A stretch of 64,000 nt of DNA, taken from assembly GCF_040807025.1 (NCBI RefSeq), contig NC_090968.1, positions 1,798,001-1,862,000 on the forward strand, written 5' to 3'. The notes beneath the pieces were generated by a model. It saw only the letters and a program-made list of their open reading frames with translations. It did no database searches and was not told the origin of the DNA. Positions 48,101-59,500 of this stretch are shown in pieces; positions within the stretch are counted from its first letter, which is position 1, and each line of letters begins with the position of its first letter. Origin of the DNA: Struthio camelus (Eukaryota; Chordata; Aves; Struthioniformes; Struthionidae). Both the position numbers and the translations under genes were made by a program.

Positions 48101-50740
48101 TGGCCTCCAGCTGGCTTGCAGACCCTCCCAGATTCATGCTGCTGCACTTGTAAAGAGGCAGCTCTGTCCCCAAGGTCGCCAGTGATCTGCTTAGCAGTGT
48201 TTGTCCCAGGAGAGAGCCCTGCAGAGCCCCATTAGACACTGCCTGCCACTGGGCCAAGAAGTCCCTCCTCCTCCTCCTTTCCCCTTGCTCCAGGAAGAAG
48301 GCATTTAGGAGACCTCTGATTCTCTGCAGTCCCCCCAGAAGGCAGGGGAAACGTCCCCAAAAGGACTTGCACAGATCAGGCCTTTGATCCACCACTGGAG
48401 AGCAGCGCAAAACAACACACAGGGAAAAGGAGAAACTGTCGAGTCTTTACATGTGTTTGTCATCTCTCACCAAAGAAAGGGAATGAGGAGGTGAAACTTG
48501 ATGGGAACGGATGCCAACATTCCTCTCTAGGCCAACTCTACGTCGGGAGCGTAAAACCCCATCACTCTTCCACCTGAACCCAGGGGAGGACTCTCTGAGT
48601 CTGAAAGAAGCAAGAGCAAGCATGCGGTTAGCTGGGAGCCCTTCCTTTCAAGGAGCTAGCCTTGAATAAGCTGATGAGCTGGCAAGCTCTGGCAACGCAG
48701 CGCTGCCAAGCAGGAGTCGAGAAGCTGCTCGCTTTCTCAGCCATGGGTTACACAAGCAAACGTACTCACGTTGGAAGTACACGGATCCTCCCAGGGCACA
48801 CATGAAATGCAGCAGGGTCTTTGTCCAGCAACACCCAATACTGTGTGAGTGGGTTCTGCAAAAAGGAGAGAGGTGCGGGCGATGAGGCCAAGGAAAGGCT
48901 CTCATTACTCACAGAATCACAGAATCACAGAATCGTTTAGGTTGGAAGGGACCTCTGGAGATCATCTAGTCCAACCTCCCTGCTCAAGCAGGGTCCTCTA
49001 GAGCATATTGTCCAGGATCACATCCAGACGGGTTTTGAATATCTCCAGCAAAGGAGACTCCACTACCCCTCTGGGCAACCTGTTCCAATGCTCTGTCACC
49101 CTCACAGTCAAGAAGTGTTTTCTCAGGTTCAGATGGAATTTCCTCTCTGGTTCAGTTTCTGCCCGTTGCCTCTTGTCCTGTTGCTGGGCACCACGGAGAA
49201 GAGGCTGGCCTCATCCTCTTGACACTCCCCCTTCAGATACTGGTACACATTTATGAGATCGCCTCTCAATCTTCTCTTCTCCAGGCTGAACAGGCCCAGC
49301 TCTCAGGCCGCCCCCAGCCCGTCCCCGCCAAACTGATCGTCAGATGTGCCACCTTTGGGCGACCCCCTTCACAAGCCCTCCAGGCTGCAACCCCAGGCCT
49401 TGGTGCCACACAGTCATCATCGATGTAAAAATAAAGCCGCAGCAGTGGTGGCACGGACCAGAAGATGCGGCAAACCTGGCCAGGGAGGGGCTCGGTTCAG
49501 ACTCTCACTCCCACCTCTGGGCCGAGGCTCCCTGCAGCTGGCTTTTGCCCATTTGTAACTGGGAGGAGGCTGTGAGAGCTGGCAGCAGCATTGGTGTTTG
49601 CCTGCCCAAGCTCCGGTGCAATCAATCTACATGTGGAGCATCGGTTTGAGCTCCGTTTGGGTAGAAGGAACCCCTCCAAAGCATTTCCATCAGACTGCAG
49701 TCGTCTCACACGGAGTGCACGTTGACAGGTATGGAGCTGGGGTAAAGCAGGTGCGAGAGACACAGTCTGCCTGCATGCAGTGCTAGTAAACCAAAGACTA
49801 CAGTGACGCCCTTTTGAAAGGTGGGCCGTTGGGCTGGGAGAAGGGGAAGTTGCTGTCAGGCCCGTTGGGAGGAATTGGAGAGGTCTCTCGGTCGCTTCTC
49901 CACCGCATTCAACTCACACGCAGAAGACGTTGCAAGGGGAAGCAAAGGCTTTACTCTGCTGCCTTACTAGGAATGTCTCTGTTGGCATTGCTGATCCCAT
50001 GAGCACGTGCAGCTCTCTCGGACAGGTGAAACCTCGGTGCAATCACATGCCTGTTCACCTCGCTGCTGTGCTGCCTCAGGACATAGAAAGTGCCCAAGGC
50101 ATCTATGGCCACACCCTGGCAACAGGAGAGAACAAAGGACCAAAATCAGCATTTTCAAGGGAAACCAACGGACTGAAGACTCGTCAGAGCCAAACGAGGA
50201 GGAGGAACAAGGGGGCAGGATGGGCCCTTTGGAAAGCTTTGCAGAAGACCCATTTTGGAGAAGGCCCTCTCTTTTTCCTGGCCCGCCTCTTCTCCCTCTC
50301 CATGTATATGGAAAGTAAAGGCCAAGCAACTGCCCCTGAGATAAGAGACCTTCTCTTCTAGATCACGTCCAAGCGGTGTCCCGTAATGGAGTAAGCCCGG
50401 AGGAGCGTGCCAGGCTGTCTGTTTGCTCTTTCCCTGCCAGCAGCGAGGACTGCAAATGCCCCCGAAAGGGGGGAAACTTCCCTTCTGCTAGAGCTGACTT
50501 TGAATCTTCAGACCAAAAGGAGCAAAGGAGCTGCTGCTCTGTCACACATTTGTGCACTTGGGGGACATTCTTCTCTTCTTGCCAAGCAGGGCATGAGCAG
50601 TGTCACGCCGTGGCCCGGGGCTGCCAGCACTGCTGAAAGCATCCAGACATGAGGGGAGGAGCAGGACGAAGACCCCACCTTGTTGAGCGCAAACTGCTGC
50701 AGCATGTATTCGGACACACTGTCCCAAATTCTCACAACCT
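42165..50740 (-). CDS. CCDC81-like HU-domain/coiled-coil gene, left copy
   Basis: Relative of CCDC81, a ciliary/centrosomal protein with two HU-like domains. The C-terminal exons on the minus strand join in phase: 44564-44678, 44104-44241 (VGQ then [18 protein letters not shown], the CCDC81 CYLC hallmark), 43372-43452, 43026-43150, 42646-42740 and 42165-42367 with the stop. N-terminal exons are 50679-50740 ([20 protein letters not shown]) and 49968-50115 ([20 protein letters not shown]...), both HU1-type. Exon 48770-48855 matches the right copy's 86-base exon in length and phase. Between lie duplicated 2-to-1-phase exons (47652-47725, 46404-46504, 45539-45639). The exon for the second half of HU2 (257 bases in the right copy) and the first exon were not found, so the gene may be incomplete or degraded; a CR1 lies where that exon would be expected. 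Confidence 0.6.
44960..46515. repeat. Tandem duplication of an exon-pair block, two copies
   Basis: About 44960-45660 and about 45803-46515 are two direct copies offset by 836-872 bases. Matching landmarks: GCACACCACTGCCCCAGTGC at 44969 and its match at 45809, GGCTGCCTGCAAGCGG near 45127 and ACTGCCTGCAAGCGG near 45963, GTTGCCTGTGGGTGGCAAAC at 45398 and 46270, and the splice donors at 45539 and 46404. Each copy holds a 101-base exon ([40 protein letters not shown]) and a second exon-like block with [21 protein letters not shown] third, more diverged exon copy is at 47652-47725. Confidence 0.8.
46690..47360 (+). mobile_element. CR1 LINE, 3' part of ORF2
   Basis: Translations match CR1 reverse-transcriptase C-terminal sequence as I know it: [55 protein letters not shown], then [20 protein letters not shown] and VVESPS. 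It is 5'-truncated and contains frame changes and an internal loss around 47000. It lacks the 3' UTR and octamer tail. It is inserted in the left CCDC81-like gene in the opposite orientation. Confidence 0.88.
48030..48330 (-). mobile_element. Degenerate CR1 reverse-transcriptase remnant
   Basis: A minus-strand frame reads [19 protein letters not shown], then [15 protein letters not shown] and HADLGKLEQ, which lines up with the CR1 pattern VTSGVPQGSVLGPVLF, FADDTKLGG and RDLDRLE. Strongly diverged, so older than the two better preserved CR1 copies. Confidence 0.5.
48906..49310 (-). mobile_element. CR1 LINE 3' end
   Basis: On the plus strand it begins with three CACAGAAT octamers, then GGTTGGAAGGGACCTCTGGA and TCATCTAGTCCAACCTCCCTG, the reverse complement of the classic avian CR1 3' terminus. 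It continues through GGGCAACCTGTTCCAATGC to CTGAACAGGCCCAGCTCTC. 5'-truncated. Confidence 0.95.
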
Positions 50741-50749
50741 CTGAAAAAC

Positions 50750-52525
50750 AAGGGGAAGACATGTCAGGCTCTGAGGCAGCCAGCTCACAGCACTGGGCAC
50801 CTTCCCAGCCAGGGCGATGACAGATGCAGGTGTAATCACACCTGCAGCAGAATGAGCACACGCTTGATGGGCTGCAGAGCCGAGGTCTTGGCTGCCTTTG
50901 GCCTTAGTGTGAGGCCAGGGGAGGGCTGGAGCTCAAAGCGAGAGGAGAAGAGTTTTGGACAACAGCATGCCGCCATCTCCTATTCCCAAGGGGAAGGTGT
51001 CCCTGAGCTCCAAGCCTGTTGTCCCCGTGGGAAAGACGTGGGAAAGAGCAGCCAGTGGGGAACAGCCTAAGGCAGTGGCTGGATTCCCAGAAGAGAAGGC
51101 AAGCTGGGAGCAGGGGGGTGGCCAGCGCCCCCTGTGAGGCCAGCAGTGACCCTTGGTGGCCCCAGGAGGGCAGGGGCAGAGCCAGGCCCCACACCCAGGA
51201 GTCCTGGGGGCCACCTCAGCCCCTCATCTGCATGGGACAGTCAAGCAGGCTCCCACGGCAGCCACCAGCCCGCTTCACAGTTGGCCGTTTTGGGAGTTTG
51301 TCTCCTACACAACTGCCCTCCTGGGAGAGCCCCTCAGGCCTCACCATCCCGGCTGAGCACCCTGAGCCCTGGCAGCTTCACAAACGGGAACTGCATGGTC
51401 CTGCCTGCAGCTCCTCCAGGAAACTTCTCCTTCTCCACTCTCCTCCTCCTCCTGCTCCTCCGCGCTTCGGCGAGGTGTGGGGAGCGCTGGGCACAGCCTG
51501 GGCAGAGGGGAGGAGTGGCTGTGAGGTGAGATGTCCCCCAGTGACCTCAGACCATATCACAGAGCGTGTCCCAGGGGGGCTGGCTGCAGGGACCCTCCGC
51601 CACCCCACAGACCTTGTGGCCTTGGCCTCCCGCACAGCCGTTCTGCTGGCTCTCTGAACATCTGGGGACCCCAAACGCACACCCATGGCTTCAAGGGGTT
51701 TGACAGACGGCTGACACGATGGTACAGACATGCTTCCACGGCCCAGCTCCCGCAACCTCGAAGGACTGGACATAAGGAAAGTCTGCCCAAGGGAAAAAAA
51801 AAAAATCATTCTCTGCTTTCCTTGGTCCTTACACACGTTGCCTCAGCGTTGCCTCCAGGTCCCTACTGAAGACAGGGCAGTGGCTCAGTGGAGCTTTGGT
51901 CTGATCCAGGAGAGCAGCTCTTGTGCTGCAGAAACAGGGAGAAAATCCTGAACCAGAGACATTGAGGGACTGAGGAGCAGAGACCCAATCTGTTCTCTGT
52001 CAAATTTAATGGCAACAGTTTTTCCTCCTGGCAGGCGAATGCAACTTTCAGAAGAGATAACTAAAAAAACCAGATAATGCATTTATTTCTCTGCTTGACT
52101 AAAAATCCCAGCGTGTCCGTTTATTGACAGCAGGAGTGAGAGCAGTAGGGAACAATGCCCTTCCTCTATGCACACACACGCAGACACGCAGACACACATA
52201 CACAGAAACTCTTCTATCCTCTCCCTGCAAACAATCCTCCTCACCTAAGAAGCCGCCCAGGAAAAAAAAAGGAATTCAGAGGAAAGTCCCAGGAGGGAGG
52301 GCTCAGAAGGCAGGTTCCCCCACAAACCAAGTAAGACAGGGAAAGAATTTGCTCGCCTAGTGAAAAGAAAGAAAACTAACAAGGGAAGAAGCCCCTCTGC
52401 CTAGGCAAGAGGAGAAAACAGACAAGGGAGAGGACTGTCACAGTAAATGTATGCATGAGCAAGGAAATGGTCTCTGTTAAGGAGAGCCAAGGGCAGAGAG
52501 CACAAGAAAGCAGCACTCCCAGAGA
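50750..52525. other. Spacer upstream of left CCDC81-like copy
   Basis: No convincing first exon for the left copy was found here. A CA-rich microsatellite (ACACACGCAGACACGCAGAC) lies at about 52169-52207. Open frames present show no family resemblance. Confidence 0.45.
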
Positions 52526-52529
52526 GCAT

Positions 52530-52716
52530 GGGACAGAGAGGACACGGGGACACCAAGGGGCATGGGGGGTACTGAGAGGCCCGGGGCCCCGGGGACATGA
52601 CACCCTGGGGACAGTAAGGAACCTGGGGGCCAGGGCGTCCTGGGGGTGGCAGCCCAGCCCAGCGTCCCTGTGACACACGTGTCCCTGCGGGCGCTGGCAG
52701 GGCCCCAGCCCATGAC
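52530..52716. repeat. Inverted copy of the SFTPB upstream segment
   Basis: Reverse complement of 36077-36263, 187 bp, two visible mismatches and no length change. It ends at a GGGAC/GTCCC border on one side and at ATGACAGTGTGTGTG on the other. No flanking sequence is shared, so only this piece was copied. Confidence 0.92.
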
Positions 52717-52719
52717 AGT

Positions 52720-55340
52720 GTGTGTGAGTGCTACCACCAAGAGCTGCTGCTGAACAAGGTGGGACTTGTTTCCTTGTCATCCCTCAGACCCTGATGAGTG
52801 CTGACCCCCCACTTCCATCCTGCCATTGAGTAGCCTTATTCCTCCCCTCCACTCCCCTCCTGCCACTGAAGGTGGCAGTTTTGCTCCAGAGCAAGCTCTT
52901 CCTCAATGGAGAGAAAAAGCAAAGTCCAGCTGGAGAAGCAGAGTGTGGGGTTTCGTCTCTGCAGCCTTCTCAAGCCCCTCATGGCGGAGTTGAAAGCCGC
53001 AACAGAGATCCTGGTGCCCTGTGGAGGGTGTTGTCCCCCTTTTCCATGTTTGCACATCATCCCTCAGCTGCTGGGAGGTGAAGAGGAGGAAGAGAAGAGG
53101 ATTTGAGAGTGCAAGGTTCTACTGCAAAGTGCCCCATCTTGCCCCTTTGGAGATCAGGGGTGGAGAGGCCCCAGAGCACCCTTAGTGTGCCCTGACAAGT
53201 CATCCCTTAGTAACTGTGTGTGTGAAAATCCTCTTTTTGTTCCCTTCTTGCTCTCCTGTTTTCAGACTGTTAGGCTAGCAGGTGTGGGTAACATGTACGT
53301 TATGGAAAACCACTTGTATTCTGTGGATAAGAAGAATCTCCCCAAATCTCCCTCACACCTTTTCCCCTCTTGCCTTTTCCAGGCTCTGGGCAGCTGGCAC
53401 CAGATTCTCCATCTTGCTTTGGTGTCCCTGCAGTTAATAGCAGGGGAGGTTTGCTAGGGGAAGCTGGGGGCTCTCCAGTCTTGTTTTCTCATCAGAGCTG
53501 TGGCCAGGTAAGGCAGTGCTTTCAGCAACAGCAAAGTCCTAGCTTATGCCTTTGGACTTTGGAGGCCTGGCACAGCTGAGCCCAGCAGTCGAGCCTGCGG
53601 CACAGTGCCTGGGCTGTGGGCGGAGGAGACGTGCTGCTTGCTTGGGCCTGGGAGCAGCGTGGAGCAAGGACTGGGTGTGGGGCTGCATGCTGAAGGAAGG
53701 GCTGCAGGCCTGGGGGGGATGAGGGTGTGTTTTACCTTCCCGCGGGATGTGACAGGCCTGCTCATTTGGTCTTCCTCAGTCTGCAGAGCTGCAACACTAA
53801 CCATGAGGTTAGGCTTAAGGAAGAGGTAAAGGATCAGTTTGTGAGCAGCAATTGACATTTGTTATGTCTCATGCCATGATGGAGGAGGTCTGGCTCCCAC
53901 CCCCATGTTGCAGCGTGAGGTGTCCCCGTGCTGAGAGACGGGTGCTCTGGTGAGCTCCTCTGGGTTCCCCCAATGCTACCTTTGCTACCATCAGGGAAAC
54001 CCTTGGGGGCACGATTGTTGGTGCCTGCTGCTGCGGGTGGATGGCTCTGCAGCCACCAGCATCGAGCTGTCAGTGAAATTCCCTGTGTGGCTGATGTCGG
54101 GGACAGCCAGGAGAGCAGGATGGAGATGTCATGGCCAGTGCTGTGGTTCCTGCAACAACCTTGTGAGCTCTGGGGCATCCGTGGCAGGGGCTCGCTGCCC
54201 GTGCCCAGGGCTGTGTCTGAGGAGGGCAACACTGTTTAGTGCGTGACGGTGGCTCTGTTTGTTAGTGATCTTGGAGTGGTGCTAAATCTTGGCCTGTCTT
54301 GCCTGCTGTTGCCTTCTGGTTGCTGTTAGGCAGGCCATTTTGGGGAGCATTTTGGGTGTCTCTGGGGCCCTAAGCAGCCCATTTCCAGCGGGTTGGTAGT
54401 GCCCAGTTCATCCAGGCCGGTGAGCCTGGCGGGGATCCCCTGCTGCCTGCTGGAGACATGCTGATCCTGGGAGCATCTGCAAGGCCCCATGACCGAGGTG
54501 GTTGGTGGGGGTCTGTTTTTGGGCTTGTGCAATAGGCGCAGGATGCTGTGCTGTGGAGGCAGCAGCTGTAGCCTGCTGTCCCCACGGGAAAGGGCGCCAG
54601 GCTCAAAAGAGCAGGAGTCCAGTTAAATCTGAGCTCCAGGGTGGGTCAGCCCTGAGGGAACTCTCTCGTCCTGGCCTTTCCCTGCAGGGCTGTTTGGAAA
54701 ACCATTCCCCTTTGCTCGAGGTGCTGGTGAGAGCAGGCGTCTGCACTTGCCCTGCAGCTGCCGCGAGGTGGGGAAGTTGTGCTGCCAGTGCCCTGTGCTT
54801 TTTGGCGAGGCCGGGAGCACTTTTGGCTGGCATGGCTGAAACGCCAGGTCTGGCCATCCAGGTGTGACTTGTGCTGCCACGGGTTAGCTGTGGGTGCAGC
54901 AACAGCGAGCAACGCTGTTAGTTTTTGGGCAGGGACTCGCTGGGCCCTGCTGGGGCAGGGCACGGGGGCTGCTGGAGCTGGGGTCACAGCCCCAGTGCAC
55001 GGAGCAGCACGCCTGCCCCACGGCAGGAAACGTGGGCTTGAGCCCTAGTGCTGAGAGAGGGAAAGTGCCCGAAGTTTCAAGTCCTGCTCTTTCTCTCCTC
55101 ATAGACACCTAGTGTTTTCCTATGTGCTTGTTGCTGGGATGAACTGCTAAACTCCTAAACTCTACGCAGAGCTGTTGAACAGAGTCCTTGTGCAGAGCTG
55201 TGGGGCAGAACCACTGGGCAGAGCTGTTGGGCAGTGCCATGGGGCAGCAGTGAGTGATAAGAAATGAGATGGCGCTGCAGAAACCTCTCACCTCTGGTAG
55301 AACAGTGGGAAAATTAGTGATAAGAAGGGAAAACAAGGGA
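52720..55340. other. Intergenic, no gene recognised
   Basis: Mixed-composition DNA between the two CCDC81-like copies. A plus-strand frame at 52906-53106 (MERKSKVQLEKQ...LLKPLMAEL) has no recognised relative and no clear splice context. I see no complete gene. Confidence 0.4.
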
Positions 55341-55342
55341 AT

Positions 55343-55725
55343 TGTAGGGAAGAAATGAATTCCGCTTGGATAAAAAGATGATTGGGCTGGTGATTGTTTT
55401 GAGCTGCTACCTTCAGGTGGAACAACGGGGGGAACTGTGAAAGATTAATGCCGTCCCACATGGTGTGGACCCTGCTCTGGACAGCTGGGCTGGCCCCAGA
55501 ACCCCAGCCAGTGAGAAGGGGGCGCCCGCACCGCCACTCCTCCGTGACTGCTGGGGCATCGAGGGGTTGGGATCCCTAAGAGAGCAAGTTGGTTGCAAAC
55601 CCAAAGCATGTGCAGAATTAGATTTGAGTGTTTGGCTATAGTGAATTGGGCTGCAAGATTGCAATGCAGGAGTGAGCAATAAATACTTACAATGGGCAGC
55701 CATGCAGAGTCCTTGCTGGGTTACA
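55343..55725 (+). mobile_element. Possible solo LTR of an endogenous retrovirus
   Basis: A 383-bp stretch bounded by TGTA and TACA, with AATAAA at 55678-55683 placed about 40 bases before the 3' border, as in retroviral LTRs. No target-site duplication is evident and no retroviral gene is seen nearby, so it would be a fossil solo LTR of unknown family and age. Confidence 0.3.
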
Positions 55726-56062
55726 GTTCACCTTAAGTTGGTGAACACGCAAAAGAATCCCAGGCATGGCATCACCTTGGCTCAGTGCCCAAGCCTGCTA
55801 TAGGAAGGATGTATTGTCTGGGGGAGATGTTTGTGTGCTGTGGTCGTGTGTGTGCATGGTGACAGGGGTTGTGAGAGAAACGCATTCAGTGTGCGTGTTG
55901 TACTGTGTGTTAAGATGTGCAGGTGGGGGCCTATATGGACATTATTGCCTTCTGCTGCTACAAAGAGTCCTGGGATCACACATGGGCTTTCGATAATCCA
56001 CACAGACAAATCCATCCCCAGGCGCAGGTTGCTCTTTGCAGCTGGGAACAGCAGCACTGCTC

Positions 56063-56068
56063 TTTATT
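56063..56068 (-). terminator. Poly(A) signal of right CCDC81-like copy
   Basis: Plus strand TTTATT, minus strand AATAAA, in a context (AGCAGCACTGCTC) resembling the left copy's 3' end. Confidence 0.6.
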
Positions 56069-56566
56069 TGGCACTTCTAGGTGGCCTGTTGCATTTGGAA
56101 AGCCACCCCCATGCCCTCTGCTAGCAACCCTGCTGCTACAAAGGGGATGGCCCTGACAGCACTAGCAGGAGCTCCCAGCAGGAGCGAACATGCCTCCACT
56201 CAGCCATGGAGGTGCTGAGCATTGGGGCTGGCCAAGCTTTAGGGCCAGGCACTTTCCAACACAGCTGCTGAGGACCTGCCTTTGGCCTTGCTCTTGTTGG
56301 TCATTTGTCTTTTGCACAGCCACCGATCATAGCACTGGCCCCTGTGGAGCCATACCAGCATCTTCTCCTAGTGCTAGAGAGTTAAACAGAAAGAGGGACA
56401 GTTGTACGAACAGGGAGAAGGCAGAGAAAGACTGCAGGCCTCAATCAGCCAAATATTGTGGCCTCTGCTTCGGGTACAGTTCCAAGGTCTCTGTGATGTG
56501 AGAGAGGCCCCTTGTGCCCAAGGCCATGAGCTGGTCCCATGTGCAGCTAATCGGCCTGGGGCTGAG

Positions 56567-59500
56567 TCAGGTGAGGCAGAGACCTTGGCCTGAACAGGGA
56601 TTCACCCTCAGGGCAAGGCACCTCTGGTGTCTGTGCTCTGCAGAGCAAGGACAGACTGCCTCGTTTGGCAAAGGCAGAGCCAAACGTCAGAGGCATCCTT
56701 TTGTCCTCAGCCAGCACTTTTATGTCCCATCTTGAACAGCTGTTGTGTGCCCAACACCTCCCCCATGGATTTCAGGGCCATCCAGTTCAAGGAGAGAGGT
56801 AACAACCTGCCTCTGTCTCTGGAGGCAGAGTCGGAGAAAGATCCCCTTTGGCCTGGGGCTGCCACCAGGGCAAGGATAGGCATTGCAGCAGGGGGAAGCA
56901 CCCTGCCTCTTTGGAGATTTTTACCAGGGCAACCGCTTCTGCTCCTCTTGCTGCTGTCTCTTCCTCTCAGCAACATGCTTGAAGGTTTCCCGCTGGGTTT
57001 TGTAGGGCTCTAGCCTTTTCAGAATCTGGGCTGCTCGAGGAGAAAGGTGGCTGCAACAACAGGGCAAACATCTCTCACTGGCTACCTGGGCCCCTCCCTG
57101 CCTCTCCCCTGCTCCAGCCCCTGCACTCAGCCACTCCTGTGTGCACCCCCAGCCCCTTTCAACCTGGCGTGAGCTTTAGGGCTTAGCTGTGGGCTGCAGA
57201 AAGGCCCCTGGCAGGAGGCAGAGTAACCCACGTCATTCCCATGCCACGAGAAAGCAGAGGGTGTTGTGTGTAACTCCAGGCCTCAGGCATTTGGATCTGT
57301 AACACCTTGGCAGCCTCACGGCCACTCGACTGCCCCTGGCTGGGGCTGGAGCTGGAGCTGGAGCTGGAGCTGGAGCCGGTGCACACTTACTCAGGCTGGA
57401 TTCTCTCCAGCTTGGCTGCTACTTTCTTCTCCTCCACTGGAGGAGGCTTTTCAGGCCTTTGCCACCTCTTCTGCTGCTCCTTTCTCCTGGGCTGGGCTAG
57501 AGGACGGGGAGCCCAAGTCTCTTCACCGCTGAACTCCTGCCGAGGAGGAGAGACTGTCTGCAAACAAGATGGCAAGGGCAGGAGCTGTTTCCCAGAGGAA
57601 GAGACCCTGCAGCAGGAGCTGGAACCTGCAGACTCCCCACCCCAGGCCCACAGGGGAACGTCAGGTTGTGACCAGGCCTTCACTGCCGTTCCCAGCCGGC
57701 CCTGCGCTTTCCTTCGGCCATCACTGAGAGCATCCTCTACGGGGAGGAGGTAATTGCCCTTTGCAGAGCAGGAGCTCTTGCCTGGGTTTGGCAGGGCACA
57801 CCAGGCCATCCAAACCCTTCTGGCCTCAGGTTTTACCCTAAGCTTCAGGGCCCCCTGCCCCACTAGCTGTTTTCCCAACATTTGGCAGCCCAGCCATGGG
57901 GATTTACTAACCCCGTGACTTCTCTGGAGGAGGAGAGCCCTTTGATGCTTGTTCTTTGGCTGTTACAGCACTAATGAGAAACCACCCTGCAGGTTTCACA
58001 AAGAGATTGGCTTTCATTCCCCTAAAGCTCCTACCGGCTGTCCTCTGCTCTCAGGTGCACTTGTCTTCCTGTCAATTGTGGGCAGCACGTTGGAAGAATC
58101 TTGCCTGGGCTTGAGATTTTTCTCAGGGGTGACCTGCTAGGCCAAGAAAAAACCCAGGCAATGCATTTTGGAGGGAGGTGAGAACAGAGGTTTCTGCGGC
58201 ATCTGCATCCTGATTCTACTGCAGCAGAATTGGCACCAATGAGGATGAAGCAAAGAGGTGTACGCTGCTTGTTTGGGAGGAGTCTGGGTGGAGCAAGAGA
58301 GGTAGAGCAATGGTGAAAAGGTGTTTCTGGAAGTAGAGAAAAGGAGGCCTGAGGATTGCAAAGGAAAAAGGAGGGCCGGGGGAAACTCCAGCAGAGGTAT
58401 CTGCCAACAGTGGGAGTGTGGATGTGTACAGATGGCAGTGAGGCTGACCGGCACACCCAAGCTCATGCTGACACCCTTGGAAACCCCACCAGCCTCTCCA
58501 TCAGTCTATGCCCAAAAGCCTTGGAGAGGGTGTGCGAAGTAAGGAGGGAACGACTGGCACCCGAAATGCTAAGTGCTGGTGAGGGAAGGCAGATCCAATT
58601 GTACTTCAGTACGAGCTGGGTGGCAGTCATAAGAGCACAGGGGGCAATTAGTACCTCTGTAGTTGTAAAGTTGCTTGTCAACTGTGCATCCACACTGCCC
58701 CCACGGCCTGGAGACCTTCTGCCCTCGGCTCCCTGGCGGCGATGACTGTTGTTGTTTGGAAGGGTGTCAAATGCTGCCAGTACCTGGGCCGGCTCTTGAT
58801 CCTCCCCTGCAGACCAGGTTTCCCATGTGGCCCATTCTGCCTCCGCTTGTTCGTGCCGCTCTCTGTACAAGGACCACAGGCTCTGCCTTTGGTCCCACTG
58901 TGCCGACAGCTCATAGGTTTCCTGGAGGACCACAGAAACGCCACAGCATGCAGCATCAGTCTGAGCTCCCGGCAGGGCTTTCTGCACATCTTACCCTCAC
59001 TCCTGGCTCTCTCGTCAGCTGGTCTGTCAGCAGAGTTTGCCTCCTAAAAGCTTAGGAGGTCTCAAGTCATGCCAGGCCCTCAGTTGCTTACACACCCAAT
59101 TCAGCGCTCTGTGAGGACCACTGAGCTCACCTATCAGTGCTCTGGAAAAGACCTGTCCATTTCCCACAGCCTCCAAACGTAGCAGTTCCTGCTGCATGAA
59201 CAAACAATGCCCCAGGGAAGCGTCCCTGTGTGCTTCCTGAGAGGACAGCGGGGAAGAACACCCTGGGAAGGTAGAGCAGAACTCCTGTGCAGCAGGAAGA
59301 TCCAAAGGAAGTATGAAAAAGGCTAAAAGGAACACCTCTTAAGGGATCCTTGCAGAACTGCTATGCGCACAAGGCGGCTTCTGCACAGTTTCCAACAGCA
59401 CAGTCATTAGAGCAACTCATGGCATGTACCTGCAAGAGTCTCCTACAGTCTTGGGGAATAGTGAGTGCAGCTGTGGAGTGGGCTGGAGGAGCTGCTTTCT

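Noticed and set aside
52906-53106. Small plus-strand frame MERKSKVQLEKQ...
   Set aside because: No recognised relative, no convincing splice sites and no conservation evidence; left as unassigned.
55343-55725. Treating the LTR-like stretch as a confident retroviral element
   Set aside because: TG/CA-type ends and a well-placed AATAAA are suggestive, but there is no target-site duplication and no internal retroviral sequence, so it is kept only as a low-confidence call.
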